The notes below the pieces were generated by a model, which saw nothing but the letters and a program-made list of their open reading frames with translations, was not told where the DNA came from and made no database searches. Both the position numbers and the translations under genes were made by a program. Positions 42,469 to 52,704 of a stretch of DNA of 64,000 nt are shown piece after piece (position 1 is the first letter of the stretch; every line of letters begins with the position of its first letter). The DNA is from Phialophora verrucosa (lineage: Eukaryota; Ascomycota; Eurotiomycetes; Chaetothyriales; Herpotrichiellaceae), in NCBI GenBank assembly GCA_002099365.1, contig MSED01000004.1:2542001-2606000 (forward strand). The letters run 5' to 3'.

Positions 42469-45315
42469 ATGAACAACAATGATGACTCGCCATGGACTTT
42501 ATGGGATAATGTCCTCCTCAACTTGGAGTCGCAGGCGAATGCCTCTTTTGACAAATCTCCGGCGACTGTGGGTGATGTGGGTGTGTTCAATCATGCCGCG
42601 AGTGCATATGTCAATGGATTTCGCCATGGATGCTTCAATCAATTCTCCTCGACTGACATGTCAGCCGCACATCCGTCTCTTCCGCCAGTTTTCCAGCGAC
42701 CGCTCGAGAACAACATCTGCGACAACGATATCCTGATGCCATACAGCGATGTCTTCATGAATGACACAAATGACCAACAAGACGAGTTCTTTACCCAGAT
42801 GACATTCGACGACTCTTCGGCGCCAGGAATCCCCCAGCCTGGGCTTTGGTCGTCGGGACCGCAAAATAACCTCCCACATAGGAAGAGATCAAGACCTGCT
42901 TCTTCCGCGTCGCATGATACCGGCCCGTCTAAGAGCGGGAGGGAAACTGTGGCGAAGAAGACCACCTTTACCCAGTTCCAGACGGGAGTGCTTGAAGACT
43001 GGTTGTCTCGCAATTTGGCCGACCCATTTCCAGACCCCACAACAAAAGCGAGTCTGGCAAGTTCGACCGGATTATCGATCCGCCAAGTTGAGAGGTGGTT
43101 CGCGAGGACACGCCAAAGGAAGCTTGCAAGGCTTACGCTGGATCTAGCGGGCAGCGTCCGCGGCGAAGACGCCATGTCCATCGATCAGGTCAGTCTCTGG
43201 CGAGCACCGGGGCTGAGACATTGTTTGCCTCCGGAGTACATTTCCATCCATCATGACATTAAGATGCCTGGGACGGCTGGTCGTTCACTGATCGGCACAA
43301 GGACGGGCAAAGTGAGGTCCTTAGATGGTTTTGCAAAACGCTACAGCAGTCTAAGAGATGTCTACGCTCTCGGGCCTAATCGGTGTGCAGCCAACACCGC
43401 TGCAGCAAATCTGAAGAGACCTAATAGCTGTCCTCCACCCTCCAACATGGCTGGCTTTCTACGCCTCTTTCTTTCACGAAGTTGTGATGGTCAGTCCGCT
43501 ACCAACGGAAAATACTCACTGCAGGTCGGTCTGCCAAGTCATCCCGGCAGTCACTGGTCTGTCCCCAAGTCCAATAGCAGCAACAGCCGCCGTGGGGTGA
43601 TGCCATGTCTTGAGCCTACGTCGTATCTCCAAGATTGGGGTATCGAACGATGGCTGGAGCTTCTGCCCCCTGAGCCTGGCGGTTTCGAGACGCTCGGCTT
43701 AAATGAGCGGACCCGTGAACCGTCTACAGAAAGAGGAGCTGCTGAGGTCAGCGGGGAAAAAAGAGCTCCAACGGGACGCGGTGACTGCGATGCCCCCATG
43801 GGTCTAGCCTCGCCTGAGACTGCTGATCCTGTCACTTCTCTTGACGTATGTGATCGGTCTGCGGAACCTGTTGCTCTGGAAAAACTATCTTTCCCCGAAT
43901 CCGGTGCAGCTCAGAAAGATATCAGCTCCAAAGGCCATGGAGGAGTTGCTGCTAGCCAAGCACCACCCAACCCCAACAAGGCGAGGCCTCATGTTTGCAG
44001 TACCTGTATGCGCTCGTTTGCACGAATCGAGCATATGAAACGGCATGAGCGGTCTCATCAAAGAGAGAAGCCTTATGAGTGCCCCGATTGCCGTCGCAGC
44101 TTCGCAAGACCTGATCTTCTGCTCCGGCACCAGCGAAAACTTCACTCAACAACGACACCCGTGGCACAGCCTTCATTGGGGCGCAGGAAGAGTGTTGGAG
44201 CGGTCGACAGATCTCAGCAGCAACGCAAATTTGGGGAAAGCGCCGGGGCGACGCTCAGACGGAGTGCAAGTACACAAAATTTAAACCCATACCCGCCCAG
44301 TCGGCTACCAACCTTTCAGCAGCCTTCATGGTCCAATCCGGGAATTGAAATGCAGTCGTACCTGTCGCTGGACACCATGAATCAAGACTTCAGCTGGGTC
44401 AATGCAGCTCCAAGTACCTCCCACGAAGTCGGAAGCCCTTACCACTACGCACAATCACATGGAGGTTCAAGTGGTGCGGTATCAGTAGCCTCCTGCTCCA
44501 GCTACATGGCTTTTGGACCTCGGAAGGGACGGAGAGTCGCCTATGGAGGCGCATCACCAGGAGTCGCATCCACTTCTCCGCCGACTGATTCCTGGAGCTG
44601 GGGTCGGCCCACTACGCCTTGTAGTGCTCCAGCATTTGATTCTTCGGGCCACCCAGTCGTGACACCTGATGCTCAGCCTGCTTTCAAGGGCGCCGCTTAT
44701 CCGTCCTGGTATATGCAAGCTCTTAATGATGTTTTCCCCAACTTCGAGATTTCTGGAGATACAGATACGTGCGAACCAGGAGATGCCGAGTCCCCGGAAA
44801 TTTCAGCAGCCAATGCCTACGTCCAATCTTCTTGCGATGGCGCCTTTCAATGCACATTCTGCGGGCGCGCTTTCAACAAAAAGTATGCATGGCAACGACA
44901 TGAAGAGGCTCTTCATGCTCCGCCTAAGGTGTGGGTGTGTGAGCCGTCGGCATTCCGCATGTATGGTGGTATCTTTCTCTCTCATCATGGTGGATGTCCC
45001 CTCTGCCCAATAAGCTTCGGCCCCCTCCAGTGTGGTCATCGTTTCAAAGAATGCTGGGAGCGGCCAGAGAAAGACAGGACGTACTTCCGCAAAGATGCCT
45101 TGGTACAGCACCTACGTCTCATGCATGATTCCTCTTCATGTTTTCCAGTGGGATATACTGGCCGCGAGGTTGATGTGCATGCGGGACTTTTGATATGTCC
45201 GTTTTGCGACACCGCCAATGCGACGTGGCAAGAACGTGTCGAGCACGTTGCAGAGCACTTCAGGAAGGGAGAGCGCCTTCCAAACAGCAGATGGAACAAG
45301 ACAGAAAATCATTAA
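42469..45315 (+). CDS. Homeodomain and C2H2 zinc-finger transcription factor
   Basis: The protein has 948 residues in one exon from the first ATG, and joins two DNA-binding modules, an architecture seen in filamentous fungi. A homeodomain of the TALE-like kind covers about 163-222 (FTQFQTGVLEDWL ... LSIRQVERWFARTRQRK). Two classical C2H2 fingers follow at about 507-560 (CSTCMRSFARIEHMKRH and CPDCRRSFARPDLLLRH, joined by a HQREKPYE linker). A third lies at about 794-815 (CTFCGRAFNKKYAWQRH), and a divergent one at about 911-932 (CPFCDTANATWQERVEH). A Cys-rich stretch between the last two may bind a further zinc. The N-terminus is acidic. The segment at 43190-43560 between the modules is poorly conserved in style and could hide an unrecognised intron. 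Targets are unknown. Confidence 0.85.
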   Translation: MNNNDDSPWTLWDNVLLNLESQANASFDKSPATVGDVGVFNHAASAYVNGFRHGCFNQFSSTDMSAAHPSLPPVFQRPLENNICDNDILMPYSDVFMNDTNDQQDEFFTQMTFDDSSAPGIPQPGLWSSGPQNNLPHRKRSRPASSASHDTGPSKSGRETVAKKTTFTQFQTGVLEDWLSRNLADPFPDPTTKASLASSTGLSIRQVERWFARTRQRKLARLTLDLAGSVRGEDAMSIDQVSLWRAPGLRHCLPPEYISIHHDIKMPGTAGRSLIGTRTGKVRSLDGFAKRYSSLRDVYALGPNRCAANTAAANLKRPNSCPPPSNMAGFLRLFLSRSCDGQSATNGKYSLQVGLPSHPGSHWSVPKSNSSNSRRGVMPCLEPTSYLQDWGIERWLELLPPEPGGFETLGLNERTREPSTERGAAEVSGEKRAPTGRGDCDAPMGLASPETADPVTSLDVCDRSAEPVALEKLSFPESGAAQKDISSKGHGGVAASQAPPNPNKARPHVCSTCMRSFARIEHMKRHERSHQREKPYECPDCRRSFARPDLLLRHQRKLHSTTTPVAQPSLGRRKSVGAVDRSQQQRKFGESAGATLRRSASTQNLNPYPPSRLPTFQQPSWSNPGIEMQSYLSLDTMNQDFSWVNAAPSTSHEVGSPYHYAQSHGGSSGAVSVASCSSYMAFGPRKGRRVAYGGASPGVASTSPPTDSWSWGRPTTPCSAPAFDSSGHPVVTPDAQPAFKGAAYPSWYMQALNDVFPNFEISGDTDTCEPGDAESPEISAANAYVQSSCDGAFQCTFCGRAFNKKYAWQRHEEALHAPPKVWVCEPSAFRMYGGIFLSHHGGCPLCPISFGPLQCGHRFKECWERPEKDRTYFRKDALVQHLRLMHDSSSCFPVGYTGREVDVHAGLLICPFCDTANATWQERVEHVAEHFRKGERLPNSRWNKTENH

Positions 45316-46534
45316 TAGGACAGACTGCTTCCATCCATGTCCGAGTGTTTCGGCTGAACGCAATGCTGGGACGAGAACAGTTGACTGGCCGGATCTTTCT
45401 AGAGACAGCCTCAAGAAACCACGACGATCGGCAGACTCTAGCATTCCACCTCTCCGGACCAGAGAATCTCTTGTTGTCCCTCTCCACCGAAAGTGGCTCC
45501 TCCTCAAATCCGGTTTCACGCTACCCATCGTCCATCCGCAACATCATACAACTTCTCTCTGTAATCGCATTGCAAGCGCAAGAGAAGGTCGTGTGGGATC
45601 ATTGCAAACTGGATATTAATTCCATGGAGGATGTACCCGAAGATGACTTCCGGCAGGATTGCAAGTATTGAGTCGGCAGCTGGCCCACGGAGGAGGAGTA
45701 CGGACCGAGTCTCACGTGGGCTAGCTAACCCCCAGCTACCGCAGAGCGACCCCATCTCTCAACGCAGCAATCACCAGCGCTGACGGAATGGGCTGGTCGC
45801 AGAACGGGGTAAGAATCTTCGTCCCGCGGCATTCGGCTCATCGGCACAGGGTTCCAGGTTCGCCAGCAGTGCTGGTGCGTCCGTTTCCTGAGGATGATTC
45901 GACGGCGCGGTGGAAGCCGAAGCAGAGGAAGCAATGAAGCTGCCGCTGATGACGATACGAATTATGATGAGACTATGCTGATGAAGACAAGAAGGCCGGT
46001 GCAGATGGATTTGATTGAGTCATCTTCACAGGGTTGGGATCTCTCAACGATCAAGCACATATACTGCCCGATAGTGGCGGCGACCGTCCGCGGTAAAGCC
46101 TTAACTATCTGAATCGCCTAGATGGCGGAGGGGCAAATGTCGAGGCATTCGTAGCGCAAAGAGACCCTCGCATCTATTCCCGTGCGACTCTATCTGACCT
46201 TCTTTCCTTTTCCTCTTCCTGCTTTTCTTTCCTGCTATCCATGCCTGTCATTACCATTACTTACCAACGCCACTCACCCTCCACCCGCTCAGGTCACGAA
46301 GCCCACAGACCTGGATGAGACCTGCTGTAACGGGTCTGTCTGGTAAAGATGAAAGGGAAGACAATGGAGGAAGAGGAGAGACGTGACGGTATGTAACTGT
46401 TAGCGTAACGTGGGTATCTTATTGATTGGAAATCTTACTTCATCGTTGAATCATACCACCCTTGGTATCATAAGTGTCAGAGGAGGGTATGGTCGACGGC
46501 GCCGCCCCGCTGCCATCTCTCAGCAGCTCCAAGT
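45316..46534. other. Intergenic region between convergent genes
   Basis: It lies between the 3' ends of the homeodomain gene and dam1. Overlapping frames at 45195-45671 are out of frame with the upstream gene and show no domain. Nothing else is supported. Confidence 0.4.
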
Positions 46535-47366
46535 TCACTTTGCTCCCCTACCTCTCCCTCTCGGTAGACCAGTCCCTCTCGCACCCCTCCCACCGCCATC
46601 ACCCCTCCCACCTCTCCCAGCGGGCGCCCCTCCGCGCCTAACTCCGGGGAGCCTACTTTGCTGAACCGTCGACGTAGTCCCTGGAGTGACCGGCGGCGCC
46701 ACAGTCTTCCTCCTAGGCGTGGCTTTCAAGCTAGCGAAGCTGACATCCGCATTGGTCATGAACGTTGCATCCCCGGCGTTTCCCTCGGCCTGGGTCGTCC
46801 CGGTGGTGGAGGAGTCAGGCATGGTCGTTGAATGCTCGTCGAGGCCCTGTTGGCGTCTCTGCCACCGCTTAATCGATTCTGGAATGGGAGCCTGATATGC
46901 CCATGTGCGTGCACACGTCAATATTAACAATCGACACACCATTGAACAACATCATTGTCGGACCCTCTCCCCGCACTCTTTATCTCCAGGGGAGGACGTG
47001 AGAAGCGTAAGATGACGGGGCAACAGTCTGCTGTAGTGCGGCGCTTACCTCTGGGAAATCCACCACAAAAGCATTCATATTGAGCCCGTACAGGAAACTG
47101 GCGAAACTCTCGCCAAACCTACTCAGGCTCTCATGCATGAGTTGTAAGTGCATGAGATTCGCCTCCAGGTCAGCCATCGAGTCGCTAAATTCTGCAAATT
47201 GGGGTTCGAGGTGGTCCAAGCCGGTTGGGATGGTTTCATTTGGATGGGCTGTTGAGACGCGGAATGAGGAGCGGGAGGAGGCGCGGAGAGGTGTTGTTGG
47301 TCGAGATATGGGTGAGCGGGAGCGTGTCCGAGAAGGATGCAGCGATGTTGGGCGTGGTTGGGCCAT
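46535..47366 (-). CDS. dam1: DASH complex subunit Dam1
   Basis: Dam1 is part of the ten-subunit DASH ring that couples kinetochores to spindle microtubules. Exons on the minus strand: 47366-47049 and 46891-46535, joined over a 157-nt intron (GTAAGC..CAG), for 224 residues. The diagnostic block is at about 64-108: MADLEANLMHLQLMHESL, then FASFLYGLNMNAFVVDFPEAP, which the splice completes. The N-terminal 40 residues are Ser/Thr/Arg-rich (SRTRSRSPISRP), a likely Aurora-kinase target region. The C-terminus carries SIKRWQRRQQ and ends in Arg-Gly-rich sequence. The frame extends upstream, but MAQPRPTS is the usual start. The intron is the longest in any model here. Confidence 0.92.
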
Positions 47367-47876
47367 GTTTGGAGAGTTGTAAGACGTCTGAAGCGAGGTA
47401 AATGTGAGGTCGATGGTTGACATCAAATACAGCGAGTGATCAAGACGTGTCGGTTTCAGCCAATCAGGACGCGCACATGTTGAGTCTCGGCACGGGATAA
47501 ACGACTTTCTCCGGCGAGGCTGGCTTGGCAAGGCTCGACAACGATTGTACTCGAAAGATGTGGTATTGCATCGGGTCCTCGGTAGCATTGTGGCAGAAGT
47601 CACAGTATGATGAAACTGTGGCAAGTAGAAGTTTGCGACTATTACCATTGAACCTAGCTATTCAAGCCGACTTGCCGGCCATAGCCTCTAAAATTCCAGC
47701 GAGGCAGGGAGCGATCAACCATCGGCTGATCCTCAAACTCTAGGGATAACCCTTTCTGTTACCTGAAGGAAGCAAGACTGGAGACACTGCTAAGATTCTG
47801 CGTGTGACGCGCTTGCAGGACCCTTTTGTGATCGATCGGCTACCAATCCGTATGTAATACAATATGTTCTTCTCAA
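47367..47876. other. Gap between dam1 and rpn3
   Basis: About 510 bp, serving as the dam1 promoter and the rpn3 3' flank. No other feature was found. Confidence 0.45.
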
Positions 47877-49726
47877 TCAGATCCCGTCGAAATCGCCGCC
47901 GGGCGCGTCGTCTTCGTCCATTTCTCCTTCTACAATCTCCTTCGCTAGCTCACGTTCGCGCTCCCGAGCCTCTTGAGCATTCTTGAGCTCTAATCGGTGC
48001 TGGTTCATGGGGAAACGCATCGCCTGTGACAAGGTCAGCACAGTAATCAGATAAATAGTGGGATTTACGTACCTTGACGCTCTCGTCGTGCAGAGCTAGG
48101 CAAGCTTGAATCCGATCGTGGAAAGCGTCGCCAGGTTCTGCCGTGGCGTAGACGTCGCCCGTCTCCTTGCTCTTCATGTACCCACGCTCATGGTCAAGGC
48201 TGGCTTCAATGACTCCATCGCGAATAGCCTTTGCGACAATGTACTCTGCGGACTCTTCACTGTCCAGTCCCAATCGTAGACACATGTCTCGCAGAGAGAT
48301 TCTGGCATATGAAAGAGACATCATTCGGATACCTGTCCGGATGACGTTTTGCCGTAGTCTCAGAATAAGCGTGTAGGTATCATCCTTTCTGAAGGTTGCG
48401 CTGTATCGCTGAACCAGGTTCTGGAAGCCAATCACATCCCCCGAGCTGACGGCTTGGACGAGTTGAAGATATGGTTGCAGCGCTTTTTCGAGGCTCGGCT
48501 GGCGAAAGATTGCGCGGTCGGGAATATCTCCCATCAGAAGCTCGACTACAATGAGCAATTTTGTCGAAGCTTGGTAAAAGCCGCTGGCCTTGTATGCCGT
48601 TGGCGACTTCCGTGTTGCTCCGGTCAGGTGGTCGTGAGCTTCCGTATACTGCAGCTGGATCGCTCGGATGCGACCAAGGTAGTACAAATAACGGGCGACT
48701 TGGTTGTTGGCAGCAGTATCCGGGAATTTGGTGTGTGATATCAGCAAGTCAGCTTGAGTGATATGGGAGGTGGAGAGATAGTTCCGCAGAAGTAGCGTCG
48801 TCACCGAGGCTTGTATATCTTGATCTTTCCGTAGCGTCCCAGTCCTCAGCGCATCGAGTAGTGTTTTCCGAATGGAGATAACTGCGGCGGCAGGTGAAGG
48901 TGGCTGCGGCGCAAGCTCCTCGTAGAAGAGAGCATAGTAGAAGTACACCCGTGCAGACAGAGAGTCCAAGGTTCGACGATTCAAGGTGCGCAGATGCTCG
49001 ACCAGGGCGCTTGAGAATTGGGCGCCGGCGTTGATTGATTTCTTATCGTAGAGATGCACCTGGACTAAGATGGAGAGGTAGACGTCGATTTCCGGTAATA
49101 TTTCTTTCTGCGGGCTCTTTTGGTGCGACGCATCTTTCTTGCTATGCCATTCTTCCACCTTTTGAGAGGGAAAGGTCGGGTCGTCTTTGACGGCACTGAG
49201 GAGCGAGATAGCGGTTGCGGTAGGGCTGGAATATGTATCGGTGACGACGGTGGCCAAAACGTAGGCGGTCAGATGCTTACGGATAGAGGGTATGGATCGG
49301 AGGACTCTCAAGCTGAATCGAGGATCAAATTGACTGACGGCACGTTCAAGTAGGGGCAGATTTGCTTTAATTTCTGGGAGCAAGTCAGTAAAGCAGCTCC
49401 CACACATAATCTTGGAAGCAGGTCGCTTTACCTTCAATGGCCTTTTCTTGAGGATCGACTGGTTCTTCGGCCAGTTCTTCGACGTTGCCATCAACGTCGC
49501 CATTCGTCAGATCAGCCTCAGTCGCTTTTGAAGGAGCGCTCGGGGTGTTTAAGCCTTTCGAAGGTGGAACGACAACGGTCATATCGCTGTCCCCCTCTTT
49601 ATCCTTCGACCCTTTGGTTCCCTTCTTTGCATTTTGGGAGCCATCCTTCATTTCAACATCATCCGCACCGTCGACGCCATTTCGAGTCGGACCGGAGCCG
49701 TTGAGGTTTTGCTTATCGCCACTCAT
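47877..49726 (-). CDS. rpn3: 26S proteasome regulatory subunit Rpn3 (PSMD3)
   Basis: Rpn3 is a PCI-domain subunit of the proteasome lid, which gathers and processes ubiquitinated substrates. Exons on the minus strand: 49726-49432, 49373-48073 and 48023-47877, with introns of 58 and 49 nt, for 580 residues. The N-terminal 80 residues are acidic and low-complexity. The helical-repeat region follows, and the PCI winged-helix part lies at about 370-500 (YARISLRDMCLRLGL, EYIVAKAIRDGVIEASLDHE, GYMKSKETGDVY). The last exon supplies the family C-terminus: AMRFPMNQHRLELKNAQEAR, a charged helix and an acidic end (GEMDEDDAPGGDFDGI). The second intron must be removed to obtain it. The gene is divergent from spc34. 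Confidence 0.95.
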
Positions 49727-50337
49727 GGCTTCGGCAGAGCTGGGCTAATGGTACGGAAGGGAATACAATCTCAATGTCAGGCGGGAATGCGCGAATGTTA
49801 ACTTGTTCCCTATGCTCGGAATTGATAGGCGGCCTTTTGTCGACGTGGTTGTATCTCGCTGAGCTAATTGACGTGCCTGCGCTCGAAGAGGCGTTTCTCG
49901 GAGACGTTGGTCGCCCTTCACGGTCCACGTACAAAGATTAGAAGGGACGACAGGTCCAGTAGTATGCGATGGAGTAAGGCAAGGTCGAAGCAATGGTATT
50001 TTGGATGGAGATGGAGATGGAAATGCAGCTGGAGATGCAGTCACTTTCTCCTTGGGCCGGTCGCAGATTCCGTAGCGTAGCGCAGCCGCACTGCAAGGCC
50101 CGGCCAGGCACAAGCACAAAGACGCGTTCCCGTCACTGACTCCACTCGGCCAGCTAATCATCAACAAACCATCACTACGTCTACAGAGTAGATATCGAAC
50201 ATGTCGATGTGCCTACGGAAGTACACAGATGAAGAAGCCTGCATCCGGCATGACTAGGGACCATGCACCATTGAGCGTGTTCGGCTGAAGTCAGCTGCAG
50301 ATGAGAGAGTTGCGACCAGGACACGTGCTCGCCCAAC
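49727..50337. promoter_or_regulatory. Divergent promoter region, rpn3 and spc34
   Basis: These 611 bp separate the two start codons and probably hold both promoters. A repeated GGAGATGGAGATGG-type stretch lies at about 50005-50040. I looked for but did not find a convincing Rpn4-type proteasome element. Confidence 0.45.
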
Positions 50338-51102
50338 ATGACTCTCCTTGCAAGTCATCTGGAGCAGATCTCTGCATCTGCGAAAGCCATCGCCGAGTTG
50401 GAGTAGGTCCTAAAGGTTTGGGTGCTCCCAAGCATACATTGACATCTTCCCAGTTTCCCTCCACCGAAGAGATTCACCAACGCCTTACTAAACAATACTG
50501 AAATCACCGCCTTGATTCGCGACACCGAACCTCATGAGCGCGCACTCTTTTCGTTTGATTACAATGCTGTCACTAGAAGTCGTCAGCAAACAAACAACCC
50601 AGACACTGGCTCGAATGGCCGCAAGAGTGGTTTCACTCCCTCCCACCCGCTGAAACAGTCGGCAGTCACGAGAGTACTAGGAAATGATATGCTGCGAGAA
50701 ATAAGACAGTCGACTAATACGCGGGCTCATGGCGTAGTCAACGTTGAAGTCCTTCTCCGTGGCGCAGAGAAGCTTTGTGAGGTCTACAGCGTCGCAGGAG
50801 CCTCGGACAAATGTCGCGCACTCCGCAATCGCCATAGAGAAGTGGCTGCGTCTATCACCGCGCTTGAAAAGAAGGTCCTCAAACAACAGTCACTCCTGGA
50901 TCGCAAGAATCCCACATTGAACCCCGACGATGCCGAGAACGACGTGGAGCAAGACTTGATGAACGATGATAAGCATGCTGTGTTTACTGAGGACGATTTC
51001 CGGCTTGAAGAAGACGAGATCCGAGAATTAGAAGCGAGGAAGAAAGCTTTGGAGGATCGTGTCTCGGGCATGGAAAGAGACCTTGGTGGACTCCTGAAAT
51101 GA
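50338..51102 (+). CDS. spc34: DASH complex subunit Spc34
   Basis: Spc34 is another DASH ring subunit at the kinetochore-microtubule interface. Exons 50338-50402 and 50454-51102, with a 51-nt intron (GTAGGT..CAG), give 237 residues. The short first exon supplies the conserved start MTLLASHLEQISASAKAI, and the splice creates FPPPKRFTNALL. Next come ALIRDTEPHERALF, VNVEVLLRGAEKLCEVY and two C-terminal coiled coils (about 125-150 and 180-235) ending in MERDLGGLL. The match to the Spc34 family is clear at both ends. Without the first exon the protein would lack an ATG in the right place. Confidence 0.92.
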
Positions 51103-52704
51103 AATCACTTGCTGAGCACCGATGATCTCGAGAAAGGATGGACTTAGCGCAGTGCGCACGATCGGCGACTCGATCATGTTGAGGACCTGTCAGTTCGGAC
51201 GTATTCCCCGATACCGCGGCGCATCTTCGAATGTGTGAGCTGTCAGTGGCACAAAGTGTCGCCGACGGGGTTGGTCACCAGACCGGCGGTTGTCAGAAGG
51301 GCGCTGTATCACCACCCGGCTGCGACCGGGCATATGTCGCCAGTTGCGAAACCACATCTGGACCGTAGACTTGGCGCGAGTGTGATGCCATTGATCTTAC
51401 CAGTATCGCTCTCTCAAGAACATCAGGGTCTGTATCGACTCGCCGACACGACGCCCAAGGACTCATTCGCCAGGGGAAATGCTCGAACATACAAGACCAG
51501 AAAAATCTGCTCGGCTACGGCCATGGCCCGCCATTCTATTCATTACACTCGGTACGGAGTAATCAAAAGGAGATCCCCACTGGCAGTGAGCGTTACCCTC
51601 GCCTGGAGGCTGATATGCAGCTATGAGGAGCTACCAAAGCCACGTTCCTTTGGTGGGGCTTCACGATATTACTCTTCTATCCGAATGTCTAACCCAAAGG
51701 CTCTAAGTAGGTGCGTGGAAGTCAATAAGCCATGGCGATGACGCTGCCCATATTGGAGGCTGCTGATATAAATTGCAGGATAGCCCATCAAACTGTCGTG
51801 GAAAATACGATATCAGAGTGTCGTCTGAATACCATCGCTGGACGCATTGTTTAGGGGTGCGCCTTGTGTGTAAGAGGTGGTAGTGAATCGGGTTAGGTGG
51901 CTTGCACTCCAGACGTTTGGAGGTCTGGTAGTTAGTTAAGCATGGATGCAAGTCGCCGCCAGTGACAGAGGCCAATGGCAAAGAGCGTCTTCCTGCATAC
52001 CCGCAGCCCGACTGGAGCATCTGCAAACCTGTGCATTAGGGACGGCTTGTCCTAATCAAAATGCCGCTACTGAGCATAGCACACCCATAGCTCAGGGACA
52101 GTGATCCGCAATTGGGCATATCTAAGTCGCGATGGGTGTTAAAATAGGAGTAGGAGGGAGCACCCAGTTGAAACACCCAGCCCCGAAATGCCCAGCTTCA
52201 CTGATCTGATCGGTTCACCCGTCACCATCATTGTTTGACATCTCAGCTACGCCTTACCTCTCCCGCTTGCGATTTTCCATTACTTGTCACTTTGATATAG
52301 AAACCCTGTTGAGGGCACGGACGCAACCTGCGGCTCGTGTGAGGACCGCATTGATCCTGTCCGCCTTAGACTTTCTCCAATTTTCCGACTGTGGAGCGGA
52401 GCCGATTGATCGTCACTTCAGTGCCCTCGAACTACGACCCGCTACTTCAAAGTCGCAAGAAGTAGCCCTAAGCCGAGCCCGAAACTCGGACAATCGAAGA
52501 GGCTCACACCGCCGTCGCAAGTAGCTCGGGTCGGCCTCAGGATCCAACCTTTGTTCTCGCGATATTAGTGGCAGCACTCACTTCAACCTCAGCTGGACGT
52601 CGAGACAGCCTCATGGAGCGCTGATTGCTCGACCGCTGGTGCCACTCGCTTTGCCGTCATCGTTCAGCACCTTCATCCTCCCCGCTTCTTCACACCTCGA
52701 CAAG
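51103..52704. other. Intergenic region, no gene seen
   Basis: Frames at 51235-51741 (+), 51703-52026 (-) and 52231-52524 (+) have no recognisable features. The right part is the promoter and leader of the next gene; its frame is open back to 52639 but without an ATG before 52705. Confidence 0.4.

Noticed and set aside
51235..51741. 168-codon plus-strand frame downstream of spc34
   Set aside because: It starts without an ATG context or domain and lacks neighbouring exons.
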